Shown here: piece by piece, positions 24,797 through 33,082 of the stretch | Layout: each line of letters opens with the position of its first letter | Numbering within the stretch: the first letter of the stretch is position 1 | DNA from: JAHJDR01 sp964609965 | GTDB taxonomy: Bacteria; UBA10199; JADGCS01 | Direction: 5' to 3' | Assembly: GCA_964609965.1 (NCBI GenBank) | Contig: CAZSTS010000010.1 | Span: 7,159-71,158 of the forward strand | Length of the DNA: 64,000 nt | Notes under the pieces: model-generated | The model's database searches: none | What the model saw: the letters and a program-made list of their open reading frames with translations, nothing else | Told to the model about the DNA's origin: nothing | Translations under genes and position numbers: made by a program

Positions 24797-24859
24797 ATGG
24801 TCGCAGGTTACAGGTCGCAGGTCGCAGAATTAACTAGCGACAGGCGACTGAAGACATGC
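24797..24859. repeat. Drifting heptamer array (9 units) inside the sdh operon
   Basis: Nine words such as AGGTCGC, AGGTTAC and ACAGGCG, filling the whole spacer between sdhC stop and sdhA start. The middle two words are the least regular. Confidence 0.85.
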
Positions 24860-24861
24860 GA

Positions 24862-25527
24862 TTAATTAATCCATTTTAATAACACGGCCAAAGGGACTAT
24901 TCCGTATCCAATAAAAACAATGATAGCTATCACAGGGCCAACGCATTTTGTGAGGCAGTTGTATTTGGGGTTGTTGAGCCCGAGTGATTGAAAAAAACTA
25001 GAAGCCCCATGTTTAAGATGGGACGCTAAGAGAAAGATCGCTACAAAATAAGCAATACAAACATAAATATTAGAAAAACCTAAAATCATCATTTGATAGA
25101 CATCGTGTCTTCCTTGGTCGTCAACAAGTGCCATAAAAGAGACATCGACCGATTTTGTGGTAAAGTGCATAATGTGAAAGACCAAATAAGCAACGATGAT
25201 CAAGCCGCTGTAAATCATTGTGCGAGAAGAGAATGTGGCAACAATTGTGTCGTTCTTTTTGTAACCTATGGGTCTGGCCATTGTGTTTTGAATCTGGAGT
25301 GTGGCAGAGAAAAATGCGTGAGCCAAAAAAAGCATGATGAGGCTTCCTCTGGCAACCCAGAGAAGACCACCTAGGTTTTGCAAGGTTGCGGCATACTTGT
25401 TGATGGCATTGGCGCCTAAAAAGATTTGTAGGTTACCAATCATGTGGATGGTTACAAAGAGAATGAGTGGGATGCCAGTCAGTGCCATGATGTATTTTTT
25501 GCCAACCGACGAAAAGAGATAAGACAT
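24862..25527 (-). CDS. sdhC: Succinate dehydrogenase cytochrome b subunit, type B (set 1)
   Basis: 221 residues with five membrane segments. Histidines placed as haem ligands in the B-type family are seen in LFVTIHMIGN, MLFLAHAFFS, YLVFHIMHF and LLASHLKHG. One polypeptide anchors the SdhAB head and carries two haems b, taking electrons to quinone. It is the first gene of the minus-strand operon; a large palindrome lies just upstream. Confidence 0.93.
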   Translation of the reverse strand: MSYLFSSVGKKYIMALTGIPLILFVTIHMIGNLQIFLGANAINKYAATLQNLGGLLWVARGSLIMLFLAHAFFSATLQIQNTMARPIGYKKNDTIVATFSSRTMIYSGLIIVAYLVFHIMHFTTKSVDVSFMALVDDQGRHDVYQMMILGFSNIYVCIAYFVAIFLLASHLKHGASSFFQSLGLNNPKYNCLTKCVGPVIAIIVFIGYGIVPLAVLLKWIN

Positions 25528-25546
25528 TTGAACTCCTTTAATAGGC

Positions 25547-25662
25547 CTGTTGAAAAATGCACATCTACTGCGTTGGATAATAAATTTAATTCAATTACGT
25601 ACTCTACGTACGCGCCTTCATTAAATTTATCATTCGCCTTGTATTTGCACATTTTTGAACAG
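25547..25662. repeat. Large imperfect palindrome (about 116 bases)
   Basis: CTGTTGAAAAATG at the left end is answered by CATTTTTGAACAG at the right; the arms pair along most of their length (GATAATAAATTTAAT against ATTAAATTTATCATT) to a centre at TACGTACTCTACGTAC-like sequence near 25605. It looks like the long dispersed palindromes with an ACGTAC core known from deltaproteobacterial genomes. It lies 20 bases upstream of sdhC, within its leader or promoter. Confidence 0.85.
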
Positions 25663-25766
25663 ACCTTGCTGGGGCTGTTTTTCAACAATTCCTTTGTAGT
25701 TCAAGGGTGTGGTATGCAGGGCAATATAATCAAGTCTTCTATATTTCAATGATTATGATCAGAAAT

Positions 25767-25883
25767 CGTGGATAGTGGATAGTGGATAGTGGATAGTGGG
25801 TAGTGTATTGTAAATAATGAAAATCAAATGTTATTAATATATAAATTGCGATCTACAATTGACAATCCACGATTCACAATAAG
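25767..25883. repeat. Inverted pair of drifting heptamer arrays upstream of icd
   Basis: Left arm 25767-25808, six words of AGTGGAT type (four identical); right arm 25849-25883, five words of CAATCCA type, near reverse complement. The remaining spacer (25663-25766 and 25884-25986) holds a partial CTGTTTTTCAACA copy of the preceding palindrome's end and nothing else I can name. Confidence 0.92.
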
Positions 25884-25986
25884 TTCTTGACCCAGATTGT
25901 GAGTTTATTAGTAACTCCCATCGGCAAACTGCATCGGTTATCAGTTATAGCTAACTCATTAATAAACAATTAAAAGATAGGATAAA

Positions 25987-27246
25987 ATGACATATCTTAA
26001 CCCACCAAAATCTGGTACAAAAGTCACAATTAATAATGGTAAATTACAAATTCCCAATGACCCTATTATCCCATTCATCGAAGGTGATGGAATAGGGCCT
26101 GATATCTGGGCTGCTTCTGTTCGTGTTTTTGATGAGGCAGTTAAAAAAGCCTACAAAGGCGATAGAAAAATCAATTGGTTTGAAGTCTATGCTGGTGAAA
26201 AAGCTAAAGAAGTTTATGGTGATGATTGCCCAGCAAACTATTTGCCAGATGAAAGCGTTGAAACTATTCGTGATTATCTTGTGGCCATCAAGGGTCCACT
26301 TACCACGCCTGTTGGTGGTGGTATTCGCAGTCTTAATGTGAGCTTAAGGCAACAACTCGATCTTTATGTCTGTCTCAGGCCTGTTCGTTGGTTTCAAGGT
26401 GTACCTTCTCCTGTAAAGAGTCCAGAAAAGATCGATATGGTGATTTTTCGTGAAAACACCGAAGACATCTATGCAGGGATTGAATGGCAAGAGGGGACTC
26501 CCGAAGCGAAAAAAGTGATCAGTTTTCTGCAAAATGAAATGGGGATCACTAAGATTCGTTTTCCAGAAACATCTGGAATTGGCGTCAAACCAGTTTCTCG
26601 CGAAGGAACAGGGCGTCTTGTCAGAGCAGCTATTGATTATGCTATCGAACATGACCGTTCATCAGTTACCCTTGTCCATAAAGGGAATATCATGAAGTTC
26701 ACTGAAGGAGCTTTTAGGGACTGGGGATATGAAGTGGCTCAAAAGGATTATGGAAGCACTGATCTTGATGGCGGTCCTTGGCAGGTTATTAAAACAAAAT
26801 CAGGTAAAGAGATTATCATCAAAGATGTTATTGCTGATGCTTTCTTACAGCAAATTCTCACAAGACCTGCAGAATACGATGTGATAGCTACTCTAAATCT
26901 CAATGGTGATTATGTTTCAGATGCTCTTGCCGCACAGGTTGGAGGTATTGGGATTGCTCCTGGTGGCAATATCAACTATCAAACAGGTGTAGCGATCTTT
27001 GAAGCAACTCATGGCACAGCTCCCAAGTATGCTGGGCAAGATAAAGTGAACCCTGGCTCTGTGATTTTATCAGGTGTTCTTATGCTTGAGTTCATGGGTT
27101 GGCAAGAAGCAGCAGATCTTATTGTTAGTGCTATAGAAAAAACCATCAGCAATGGAAAAGTCACATATGATTTTCATCGCTTGATGGAAAATGCTACAAA
27201 GCTTAAGTGTTCTGAGTTTGGAACGGCCGTTATAAGCAATATGTAA
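25987..27246 (+). CDS. icd: Isocitrate dehydrogenase, NADP-type
   Basis: 419 residues, the length of the E. coli type. IEGDGIGPDIW, the phosphate-binding SLNVSLRQQLDLYVCLRPVRW, RENTEDIYAGIEW, HKGNIMKFTEG and GTAPKYAGQDKVNPGSVIL are all present. It makes 2-oxoglutarate in the TCA cycle. It is divergent from sdhCAB and precedes the second sdh-type operon, so a TCA gene cluster runs from 22 to 32 kb. An AGGATAAA site precedes the ATG. Confidence 0.97.
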   Translation: MTYLNPPKSGTKVTINNGKLQIPNDPIIPFIEGDGIGPDIWAASVRVFDEAVKKAYKGDRKINWFEVYAGEKAKEVYGDDCPANYLPDESVETIRDYLVAIKGPLTTPVGGGIRSLNVSLRQQLDLYVCLRPVRWFQGVPSPVKSPEKIDMVIFRENTEDIYAGIEWQEGTPEAKKVISFLQNEMGITKIRFPETSGIGVKPVSREGTGRLVRAAIDYAIEHDRSSVTLVHKGNIMKFTEGAFRDWGYEVAQKDYGSTDLDGGPWQVIKTKSGKEIIIKDVIADAFLQQILTRPAEYDVIATLNLNGDYVSDALAAQVGGIGIAPGGNINYQTGVAIFEATHGTAPKYAGQDKVNPGSVILSGVLMLEFMGWQEAADLIVSAIEKTISNGKVTYDFHRLMENATKLKCSEFGTAVISNM

Positions 27247-27286
27247 TGGGTCTCTGGGCCTCGGGGTCTCAGGTTCTCACGACCCT
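27247..27286. repeat. Drifting octamer array (5 units)
   Basis: Five words of the TGGGTCTC/AGGTTCTC type, filling the spacer between icd and the second sdh-type operon and starting two bases after the icd stop codon. Confidence 0.88.
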
Positions 27287-27294
27287 TAGAAAAT

Positions 27295-27945
27295 ATGCAA
27301 AATACAACAGCCACAGCTTTTCCTTTCCATTATTTTATTCGCAAATTTCATGCGATTTGTGGAATTGTGCCCTTATTCTTGTTTCTATTTTTAATGTTAA
27401 CACATCTTTCAGTGTTGCTCTTTGGATCCAAAGAAATGATCCAAGGGTTCATTGCATGTCAACAAACTCCGTTTTTCATTCTTTTTGATTCGGTTTTCAT
27501 CATTTTGCCTCTCTTGTTTCATTTCAGTTACTCGATGTTGCTTCTTTATCATGGCCGAATCAATATTCATCAGTACTCAAATATTTCTAATTGGCGCTAT
27601 GTTTTGCAAACAATGGCAGGACTAGCAGGATTAGTTTTTGTTTTTTATCACATAGGGCAGCTGATCACTGTTTATTTTGGCCATATGTCTGGATATCATT
27701 ACATTCAAACAATTCTTTTTGCTCACAAAGGGATAGAAACAATAATTGTTTTTTGGATTTGCCTGTTTTTAATGACGTATTATTTTTTTAATGGGTTTTG
27801 GACCTTTCTCATTGATTTTGGTGTAACCACAAATCGCCTTTCGCAAAAAGCATCTTCATTTTTTTGGAGCGGCTTATTTGTTCTTGTTGTGGCTTTTGAG
27901 GTGTTTTTGTTGATTATGTCGGTTGTGAAGGATGTTGTTGTATGA
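27295..27945 (+). CDS. SdhC-like cytochrome b subunit (set 2)
   Basis: 216 residues, five membrane segments. Histidines in LTHLSVL, LLFHFSYSM, FYHIGQL and FAHKGIET sit at the places of B-type haem ligands, so this anchor looks functional. It is unlike the sdhC of set 1 in sequence. Its stop overlaps the ATG of the next gene by four bases (27942), which indicates translational coupling in a cytochrome-flavoprotein-FeS operon. Function probably quinone-linked electron transfer. Confidence 0.82.
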   Translation: MQNTTATAFPFHYFIRKFHAICGIVPLFLFLFLMLTHLSVLLFGSKEMIQGFIACQQTPFFILFDSVFIILPLLFHFSYSMLLLYHGRINIHQYSNISNWRYVLQTMAGLAGLVFVFYHIGQLITVYFGHMSGYHYIQTILFAHKGIETIIVFWICLFLMTYYFFNGFWTFLIDFGVTTNRLSQKASSFFWSGLFVLVVAFEVFLLIMSVVKDVVV

Positions 27946-29375
27946 CGTATTATCCCATCATAGTAATCGGATCTGGTGTTGCTGGCATGACAGCGGCTAT
28001 TCGCTTAGCTGATCAAGGAACAAAAACATGTCTTGTTTCGAATCAACCATTGCAATGTATTGATGCTCTTTTAGATCCTCATGGTGTGAATGTTTCTCAA
28101 ATTTCATCTGATTCCTTTGAAACACATTTTAAAGACACTGTTGTTCACGGCGGTTATCTTGCTAATCAGTCTCTTGTGCATCAAATGTGTGAAAAAGCAG
28201 AGGGCATTCAAAATTTGTTTGAACGCATGGGTGTGGTTTTTAATAAAACTCAAGAAGGGCTTCTGCAAAACACAAAACAGCCAGGATCGTCTTTTTCAAG
28301 AACTCTTTCAGCTCAGCCCTGCTTAGGTCGCCAGACAACAACAGCTCTTACAGAACAGATTTCTTATTTTAAGAACCAAAACCTTATTGATCAGCAAGAG
28401 AGATGTGAATTTCTATCCTTAGTTATTGATGAAGATCAGGTCTGTCGTGGTGTTGTATTGCAAGACCTAAGATCAATGAAAGTGTTTTCTCTGCGAACAG
28501 ATGCTGTGATTTTTGCAACTGGAAGTGCTGGAGCTCTTTATGGAGAGCACAGCATGCAATCCTTAAACAGTAAAGGTTCTGCTGTTTCGCGATTGTATAA
28601 GCAGGGTGTTCATTTAGCTAATCCCGAATTTGTCGCTTTTTCATCTTCGTCATCTTCTGACACTCCCTCTATGTCTGATTGGCTTGGTGGTCTGTGGATT
28701 GATGATAATCACATGACGAATATTCCAGGAGTTTTTGCAGCAGGCAAATGTGCTTATCAGTATCATGGGGCAGCGGTTCTTCCCGGAAATATGATCCTAT
28801 CAGGTTTTTTTGGAGGAGTAAAAGCAGCAGATCATGCTATAAAGTATTCAAAGGAAGTTCTGCCATCGAGCGAGGATGCTCAAGAAAGCTTGTTTGAAGA
28901 AGAAGTCTCTCGTCAAAACAAAGTAAATTTAGAGTATGCAGATTTCTCAGGTCCCGAAAACGCGACTGCCTTGCATCAAGAATTTGCAGCCGTGATGTAT
29001 GAGCATCTCGGCCCAATAAGAAATAATGCTAGCATTAAACTTGTTTTTGAAAAACTCAGCGAATTAAAGCACAGGTTTCAACGCATATCTTTAACAGATA
29101 ATAGTTCCTGTTTTAATCAAGAGATTATGTTTTTGAGAGATCTGGACCATATGTTTGATTTGGCGCTAACGATTGCTATCGGATCACTTGCAAGGGATGA
29201 ATCACGTGGTGTGCACTGTAAAAGTGATTTTCCTTTAAGGGATGATGCTCGGTTTTTGAGAACAACAAAAATTATTTATAACAAAGAAAAACCAGAAATC
29301 TATTATGAAGATGTGGATGTGTCGCTCATGAAGCCCGAAGAGAATATTAAGAGGGAGTTTAAGGTGGCGGGATGA
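27942..29375 (+). CDS. SdhA-like flavoprotein lacking catalytic residues (set 2)
   Basis: 477 residues against about 560-640 for SdhA. The dinucleotide fold IGSGVAGMTAAIRLA and the second FAD motif IPGVFAAGKCAYQYHGAAVLPGNMILSG are kept. At the place of the flavin-linking His motif (RRAHSIAAQGGI in set 1) it reads QCIDALLDPHGV; the QIHPT motif is replaced by a serine run (VAFSSSSSSD); HYTMGG is replaced by SDWLGG; the APRDI arginine block is missing. It probably binds FAD non-covalently but cannot act on succinate. It keeps RDESRGVHCKSDFP, the C-terminal signature. Confidence 0.8.
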   Translation: MTYYPIIVIGSGVAGMTAAIRLADQGTKTCLVSNQPLQCIDALLDPHGVNVSQISSDSFETHFKDTVVHGGYLANQSLVHQMCEKAEGIQNLFERMGVVFNKTQEGLLQNTKQPGSSFSRTLSAQPCLGRQTTTALTEQISYFKNQNLIDQQERCEFLSLVIDEDQVCRGVVLQDLRSMKVFSLRTDAVIFATGSAGALYGEHSMQSLNSKGSAVSRLYKQGVHLANPEFVAFSSSSSSDTPSMSDWLGGLWIDDNHMTNIPGVFAAGKCAYQYHGAAVLPGNMILSGFFGGVKAADHAIKYSKEVLPSSEDAQESLFEEEVSRQNKVNLEYADFSGPENATALHQEFAAVMYEHLGPIRNNASIKLVFEKLSELKHRFQRISLTDNSSCFNQEIMFLRDLDHMFDLALTIAIGSLARDESRGVHCKSDFPLRDDARFLRTTKIIYNKEKPEIYYEDVDVSLMKPEENIKREFKVAG

Positions 29376-29402
29376 GTAATGAGTAATGAGTAATGAGAAG
29401 AT
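29372..29402. repeat. Drifting heptamer array (4 units) between set 2 flavoprotein and FeS genes
   Basis: Words ATGAGTA (three identical) and ATGAGAA, starting in the stop codon of one gene and running to the start codon of the next. No ribosome site better than GAGAAG is seen. Confidence 0.85.
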
Positions 29403-30143
29403 ATGAGTCATGTGCTCTTAAAAATAAAACGCCAAGATGATTTTGAATCAACGCCTTATTGGGAAGTGTTCGAGATTCGTGGCGCTCCTGGCATGACGGT
29501 GATTTCTGCTTTAAATGCCATCAGACGCCGATCCGTTAATCAAGATGGATTTGCTGTGAGCCCTGTTGTTTGGGATTGTAATTGTCTCGAAGAAAAATGT
29601 GGTGCCTGCACAATGATTATCAATGGTAAGGTCAGACTTGCCTGTACAGCTCTCATTGAAGAATTGAATGAGCCCATTGTTCTTGAACCCTTGACCAAGT
29701 TTAAAGTGATTCGTGATCTCGTTGTAGATCGATCAAAAATTCAAGATACACTTGGTCGCATCAGAGGTTGGCAGCAGCTCGATAAATTCGAACCTCTTGG
29801 CAGAGATGTTGAAAGACCTAAGATTGATGATCCTCTCATCACCAGACTCGCAGATTGTATTTATTGTGGAGCTTGCTTAGAGGCCTGTCCACAATACAAT
29901 GAAACATCAAATTACGTTGGAGCCTTAGCTGTTTCACAAACGCTCAGGCATAACCAGGTCGGTAATGGTTCTATCGACAAAACACATCGCCTCAACACAC
30001 TCATGGATGTGGGTGGCATCAGTGAGTGCAAAAATGTCCAAAATTGTCGAAGGGCCTGTCCCAAAAACATTCCCACCACAGAAGCTATTGGGAAGATGAA
30101 AAGGCGTGTGTTTAAGGGGTTTATGAAGAGAGTGTTAGGATAA
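29403..30143 (+). CDS. SdhB-like iron-sulfur subunit (set 2)
   Basis: 246 residues. All clusters are intact: WDCNCLEEKCGACTMIINGK and LACTAL for [2Fe-2S], CIYCGACLEACP for [4Fe-4S], and CKNVQNCRRACPKNIP for the last one. The wording is closer to the Bacillus-type SdhB than to set 1. With the cytochrome and flavin subunits it forms a second complex, whose FeS chain and haems look active while the flavoprotein active site is not. The real electron donor is open. Confidence 0.88.
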   Translation: MSHVLLKIKRQDDFESTPYWEVFEIRGAPGMTVISALNAIRRRSVNQDGFAVSPVVWDCNCLEEKCGACTMIINGKVRLACTALIEELNEPIVLEPLTKFKVIRDLVVDRSKIQDTLGRIRGWQQLDKFEPLGRDVERPKIDDPLITRLADCIYCGACLEACPQYNETSNYVGALAVSQTLRHNQVGNGSIDKTHRLNTLMDVGGISECKNVQNCRRACPKNIPTTEAIGKMKRRVFKGFMKRVLG

Positions 30144-30170
30144 ATGGACCTTGGGACCATAGGCCCAATA

Positions 30171-30803
30171 TCACAGGCCATCGGGTGAAAAGTGCATAAA
30201 GTCTTTTAAACTGTCTTTGCGAAGTCCTCCCCATTCAAATCCAATACTTTTCATTTCTTTTACAAGCACAGAATCTTCTTTTATCGCCAGAGGGTTTGAA
30301 GGGTAGTAATAGCCGCCCTTAATGAGATGGCAGCTATCATGCCATTCTTTACAATTTGCATACAGGCCGTTTTTGTTTTCGTTAATATCAATGGCCGTTC
30401 CATAGGCATGGTTGGAGAATAGGGTGCGGTTTCCATTTTTATCAGCTGGTCCACGGCTTATTGAGGGACGGTAGCCTGTGATGGTTTTGATTTTGAAGTA
30501 TTGGTCAAAAGTCATGTTTAAGACTTTTTCGATCTTTGGAGCGATTTTTTTGCATATTTTTGTTGTGAGACCATTATTTAGAACAATTTCGGTCTGGTCT
30601 TCTTCACAAGGTGTGCAGCCAAAAGGTCCTTGTTCTTCTTTAGTGAGTTCAGAGTATTTTTTGGAGACTTTCACAGTTTTGATGGTTTGTTTTTTGACCG
30701 TGTTCCAAATGGAGTATGTGTAATTACAGGTCTGGGCAGCAAAGGTTGTTGATGGAATAAGAATGAGAAGGAGAATGAGGGATAGGATTTTCATAGAGAT
30801 CAA
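30171..30803 (-). CDS. Exported VanY/M15-type D,D-carboxypeptidase-like protein
   Basis: 210 residues. Signal peptide MKILSLILLLILIPSTTFA, then an N-terminal part with a CNYT... and CTPC cysteine pair, then the M15 core: ITGYRP, SNHAYGTAIDIN (zinc His and Asp) and DFMHFSPDG (last zinc His). It would trim D-Ala from peptidoglycan stem peptides in the periplasm. Convergent to the set 2 operon with only 27 bases between. The nearby L,D-transpeptidase (32360) is another peptidoglycan enzyme. Confidence 0.82.
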   Translation of the reverse strand: MISMKILSLILLLILIPSTTFAAQTCNYTYSIWNTVKKQTIKTVKVSKKYSELTKEEQGPFGCTPCEEDQTEIVLNNGLTTKICKKIAPKIEKVLNMTFDQYFKIKTITGYRPSISRGPADKNGNRTLFSNHAYGTAIDINENKNGLYANCKEWHDSCHLIKGGYYYPSNPLAIKEDSVLVKEMKSIGFEWGGLRKDSLKDFMHFSPDGL

Positions 30804-30845
30804 CTAGCGTAATTCTTGCCAAAATCTCAATCGTAATTATTGACT

Positions 30846-30901
30846 AGGTACTAGCTACCAGCTACTAGCCACTAGATACAGGTCGCAGGTTACAGGAAGG
30901 A
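30846..30901. repeat. Drifting heptamer array (8 units) giving the lpd ribosome site
   Basis: Eight words such as AGCTACC, AGCCACT, GGTCGCA and GGTTACA; the last one, GGAAGGA, is the Shine-Dalgarno site for lpd, 6 bases before the ATG. Confidence 0.92.
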
Positions 30902-30907
30902 ATTCTT

Positions 30908-32329
30908 ATGACAACAAAAACTCAACTATTAGTTATTGGTGCAGGCCCAGGCGGATATGCAGCAGCTTTTTATGCAGCTGATAAAGGTTTGAATGTTACA
31001 TTAATTGATAAATCACCCAATCCTGGTGGCACGTGCTTGTATCGTGGGTGTATCCCTTCAAAGGCCTATCTTCATGTGACAAAAATCCTTTCAGAGGCCA
31101 AAGAAGCTGAAAAATTTGGTGTGACTTTTGAGGAACCAAAGATCGACATCGAAAAGATTCGCGCTTTTAAAGATAGTGTTGTGACAAAACTCACAAAGGG
31201 TTTGGGTCAGCTCACTAAGGCCAGAAAAATTAATTACATTCAAGGTGAGGCGAGCTTTGTTGATAAGAATACAGTGAAGGTTGTGAAAGAAGATGGTTCT
31301 GAGGAAAATATCGGTTTCGACAATGCGATTATTGCTACAGGATCGCGTCCCATGGTGGTGTCTCCCTTTGATCAAAAGACAAAAGGTGTTATCTATTCCT
31401 GCAAAGCTATAGCTCTTCCAGATGTCCCTAAAAAAATGCTTGTTGTTGGAGCTGGTTATATTGGTCTTGAGCTTGGTTCTGTTTATCAGGCCTTGGGTTC
31501 AGAGGTCACAGTTGTTGAGATGATGGATTCTGTGATTCCAGGTGCTGATCGCGATCTAGCACAGGTACTTCAACGTCAAATCAAGAAAAAGTTTAAGAAC
31601 ATGCTCTTTAAGACCAAGGTGGCCGAAGTCAAAGAAGAGGGCGATGGAGTGAAAGCTGTTTTAGAAAAAGAAGATGGGACAAAGACAGAAGAAGTTTATG
31701 ATAAAGTTTTTGTCAGTGTCGGGCGGCGCCCTTATACAGAGGGATTAGGTCTCGAAAATATCGGCGTCAAACTCGACGCAAAAGGATTTATTCCCACCAC
31801 CTCATCACTCATGACTCATCACTCATCACTCTACGCCATAGGCGATGTCGTGGGCAATCCCATGCTGGCGCACAAGGCTTCGCATGAGGCGCGTGTGGCA
31901 GTTGATAATATTATGGGCGAGGATTCCAAATTTGCGCCCAAAGCAATCCCAGCTGTAATTTTCACAGATCCTGAAGTGGCTTGGTGTGGTGTGACTGAAA
32001 ATGAGGCCAAAGAAAAAGGGCTCGATTTCGAAGTCGTAAAATTTCCATGGCTTGCTTCTGGTCGTGCTCTCAGCTTGGGTCGTACAGAAGGCATGACAAA
32101 ACTTATCATCGATAAGTCTTCCGAAAAAATACTGGGTGTGGGTATTGTGGGGGTTCATGCAGGTGATTTGATTTCCGAAGGAGTTCTCGCAGTGGAGATG
32201 GGTCTCAAAGCATCTGACCTTGCTAAATGCATCCATCCACATCCAACCTTATCCGAAACTCTTATGGAAGCAGCTGATCTATTCTATGGGCATTGTGCAC
32301 ATTTGTTTAAGCCTAAGAGGAATGTCTAG
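30908..32329 (+). CDS. lpd: Dihydrolipoyl dehydrogenase
   Basis: 473 residues. FAD motif IGAGPGGYAAA, redox disulfide Cys43/Cys48 in GGTCLYRGCIPSK, NAD motif VGAGYIGLELG, and the catalytic His-Glu region HPHPTLSE. It is the E3 subunit of pyruvate and 2-oxoglutarate dehydrogenases; E1 and E2 are not in this window. At 31802-31829 the code for a loop before YAIGDV is four heptamer words (tcatcac type), giving SSLMTHHSSL where other enzymes have unrelated residues; the loop length is unchanged. Its stop codon is inside the next array. Confidence 0.96.
   Translation: MTTKTQLLVIGAGPGGYAAAFYAADKGLNVTLIDKSPNPGGTCLYRGCIPSKAYLHVTKILSEAKEAEKFGVTFEEPKIDIEKIRAFKDSVVTKLTKGLGQLTKARKINYIQGEASFVDKNTVKVVKEDGSEENIGFDNAIIATGSRPMVVSPFDQKTKGVIYSCKAIALPDVPKKMLVVGAGYIGLELGSVYQALGSEVTVVEMMDSVIPGADRDLAQVLQRQIKKKFKNMLFKTKVAEVKEEGDGVKAVLEKEDGTKTEEVYDKVFVSVGRRPYTEGLGLENIGVKLDAKGFIPTTSSLMTHHSSLYAIGDVVGNPMLAHKASHEARVAVDNIMGEDSKFAPKAIPAVIFTDPEVAWCGVTENEAKEKGLDFEVVKFPWLASGRALSLGRTEGMTKLIIDKSSEKILGVGIVGVHAGDLISEGVLAVEMGLKASDLAKCIHPHPTLSETLMEAADLFYGHCAHLFKPKRNV
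31802..31829. repeat. Heptamer array inside the lpd coding sequence (4 units)
   Basis: TCATCAC three times and TCATGAC once, in exact phase. These are the reverse complement style of the ATGAGTA words at 29372. The reading frame is intact. Confidence 0.9.
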
Positions 32330-32357
32330 CGTCTAGAGTCTGGTGTCTAGCGTGGGG
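32323..32357. repeat. Drifting heptamer array (5 units)
   Basis: Words TGTCTAG, CGTCTAG, AGTCTGG and similar, beginning in the lpd stop codon and running to the convergent gene at 32360. Confidence 0.88.
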
Positions 32358-32359
32358 AA

Positions 32360-33073
32360 TTAATAGAAGATATATTCATTCTCACCGTAGAGCACGATGG
32401 GGGGTTGTTTTCTTTGTTCAAAGTAATCGTAACCCTTTTTAAGATTTTGCCAAAACGCATACCATCTTGATTCTTTGTACTTCTTCATTTTTTTCTTTGT
32501 GAGTTTGAATGGAAAGGCGTGAACGGGTAAGTATCTTTGCCCATTTTGTAAAGAGGCATGGGCCAATGTGTAAATCTCTTCAATTCTTTGGTCTGTCATA
32601 GCATAACAACCACGAGAGCCGCAGTTTCCGTGGATCATAAGCAGTCCACCTGTTTTTCCCTGCGTTCTTTCTAAAGGATTTGGGTAACCCAAATTCATAG
32701 AAAGATGATAATTGCTGTTAGGGTTGAGTTGCTGTGGAGTGATTCTGTAAAAACCTTCTGGACTTTGTTTGTCGCCCATTTTTAGTTTAGGACCGGCTTT
32801 TCCTGAAAAAGCACAGATCTTATAAGTCTTAAAATGTTTGTACTCCATTTCACCTTGTATCCAGACTTCTAATTCTTTTGTTTCTTTAAAAATTCTGATG
32901 AACATGGGTGATCCATATCGTAAACCCTTTTGATTCAATTCATTCAAGAGAGTGGGGGTGACGTTTTGGATGACCTGATTAGCTCTTTGACTCGAGGGGA
33001 TTTGGCTGGCAATAGAGCTAAATGAAAGAAGAAATAACGCGACTAAAATGATAAAAAAGATGTATCTGTTCAT
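32360..33073 (-). CDS. Exported L,D-transpeptidase (YkuD/YafK type)
   Basis: 237 residues. Signal peptide (YIFFIILVALFLLSFSSIA), then the YkuD fold: FIRIFKETKELEVW, GKAGPKLKMGDKQSPEGFYRI and the catalytic motif MIHGNCGSRGCYAMTD with the His and the second Cys. It forms 3-3 cross-links or links or trims other molecules on peptidoglycan. The HGNCGSRGCYAM form is typical of the YafK subgroup. Single gene. Confidence 0.88.
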   Translation of the reverse strand: MNRYIFFIILVALFLLSFSSIASQIPSSQRANQVIQNVTPTLLNELNQKGLRYGSPMFIRIFKETKELEVWIQGEMEYKHFKTYKICAFSGKAGPKLKMGDKQSPEGFYRITPQQLNPNSNYHLSMNLGYPNPLERTQGKTGGLLMIHGNCGSRGCYAMTDQRIEEIYTLAHASLQNGQRYLPVHAFPFKLTKKKMKKYKESRWYAFWQNLKKGYDYFEQRKQPPIVLYGENEYIFY

Positions 33074-33082
33074 AATTTACGT

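Noticed and set aside
27942..29375. The set 2 flavoprotein as fumarate reductase or L-aspartate oxidase
   Set aside because: The catalytic His, Arg and substrate motifs shared by both families are absent.
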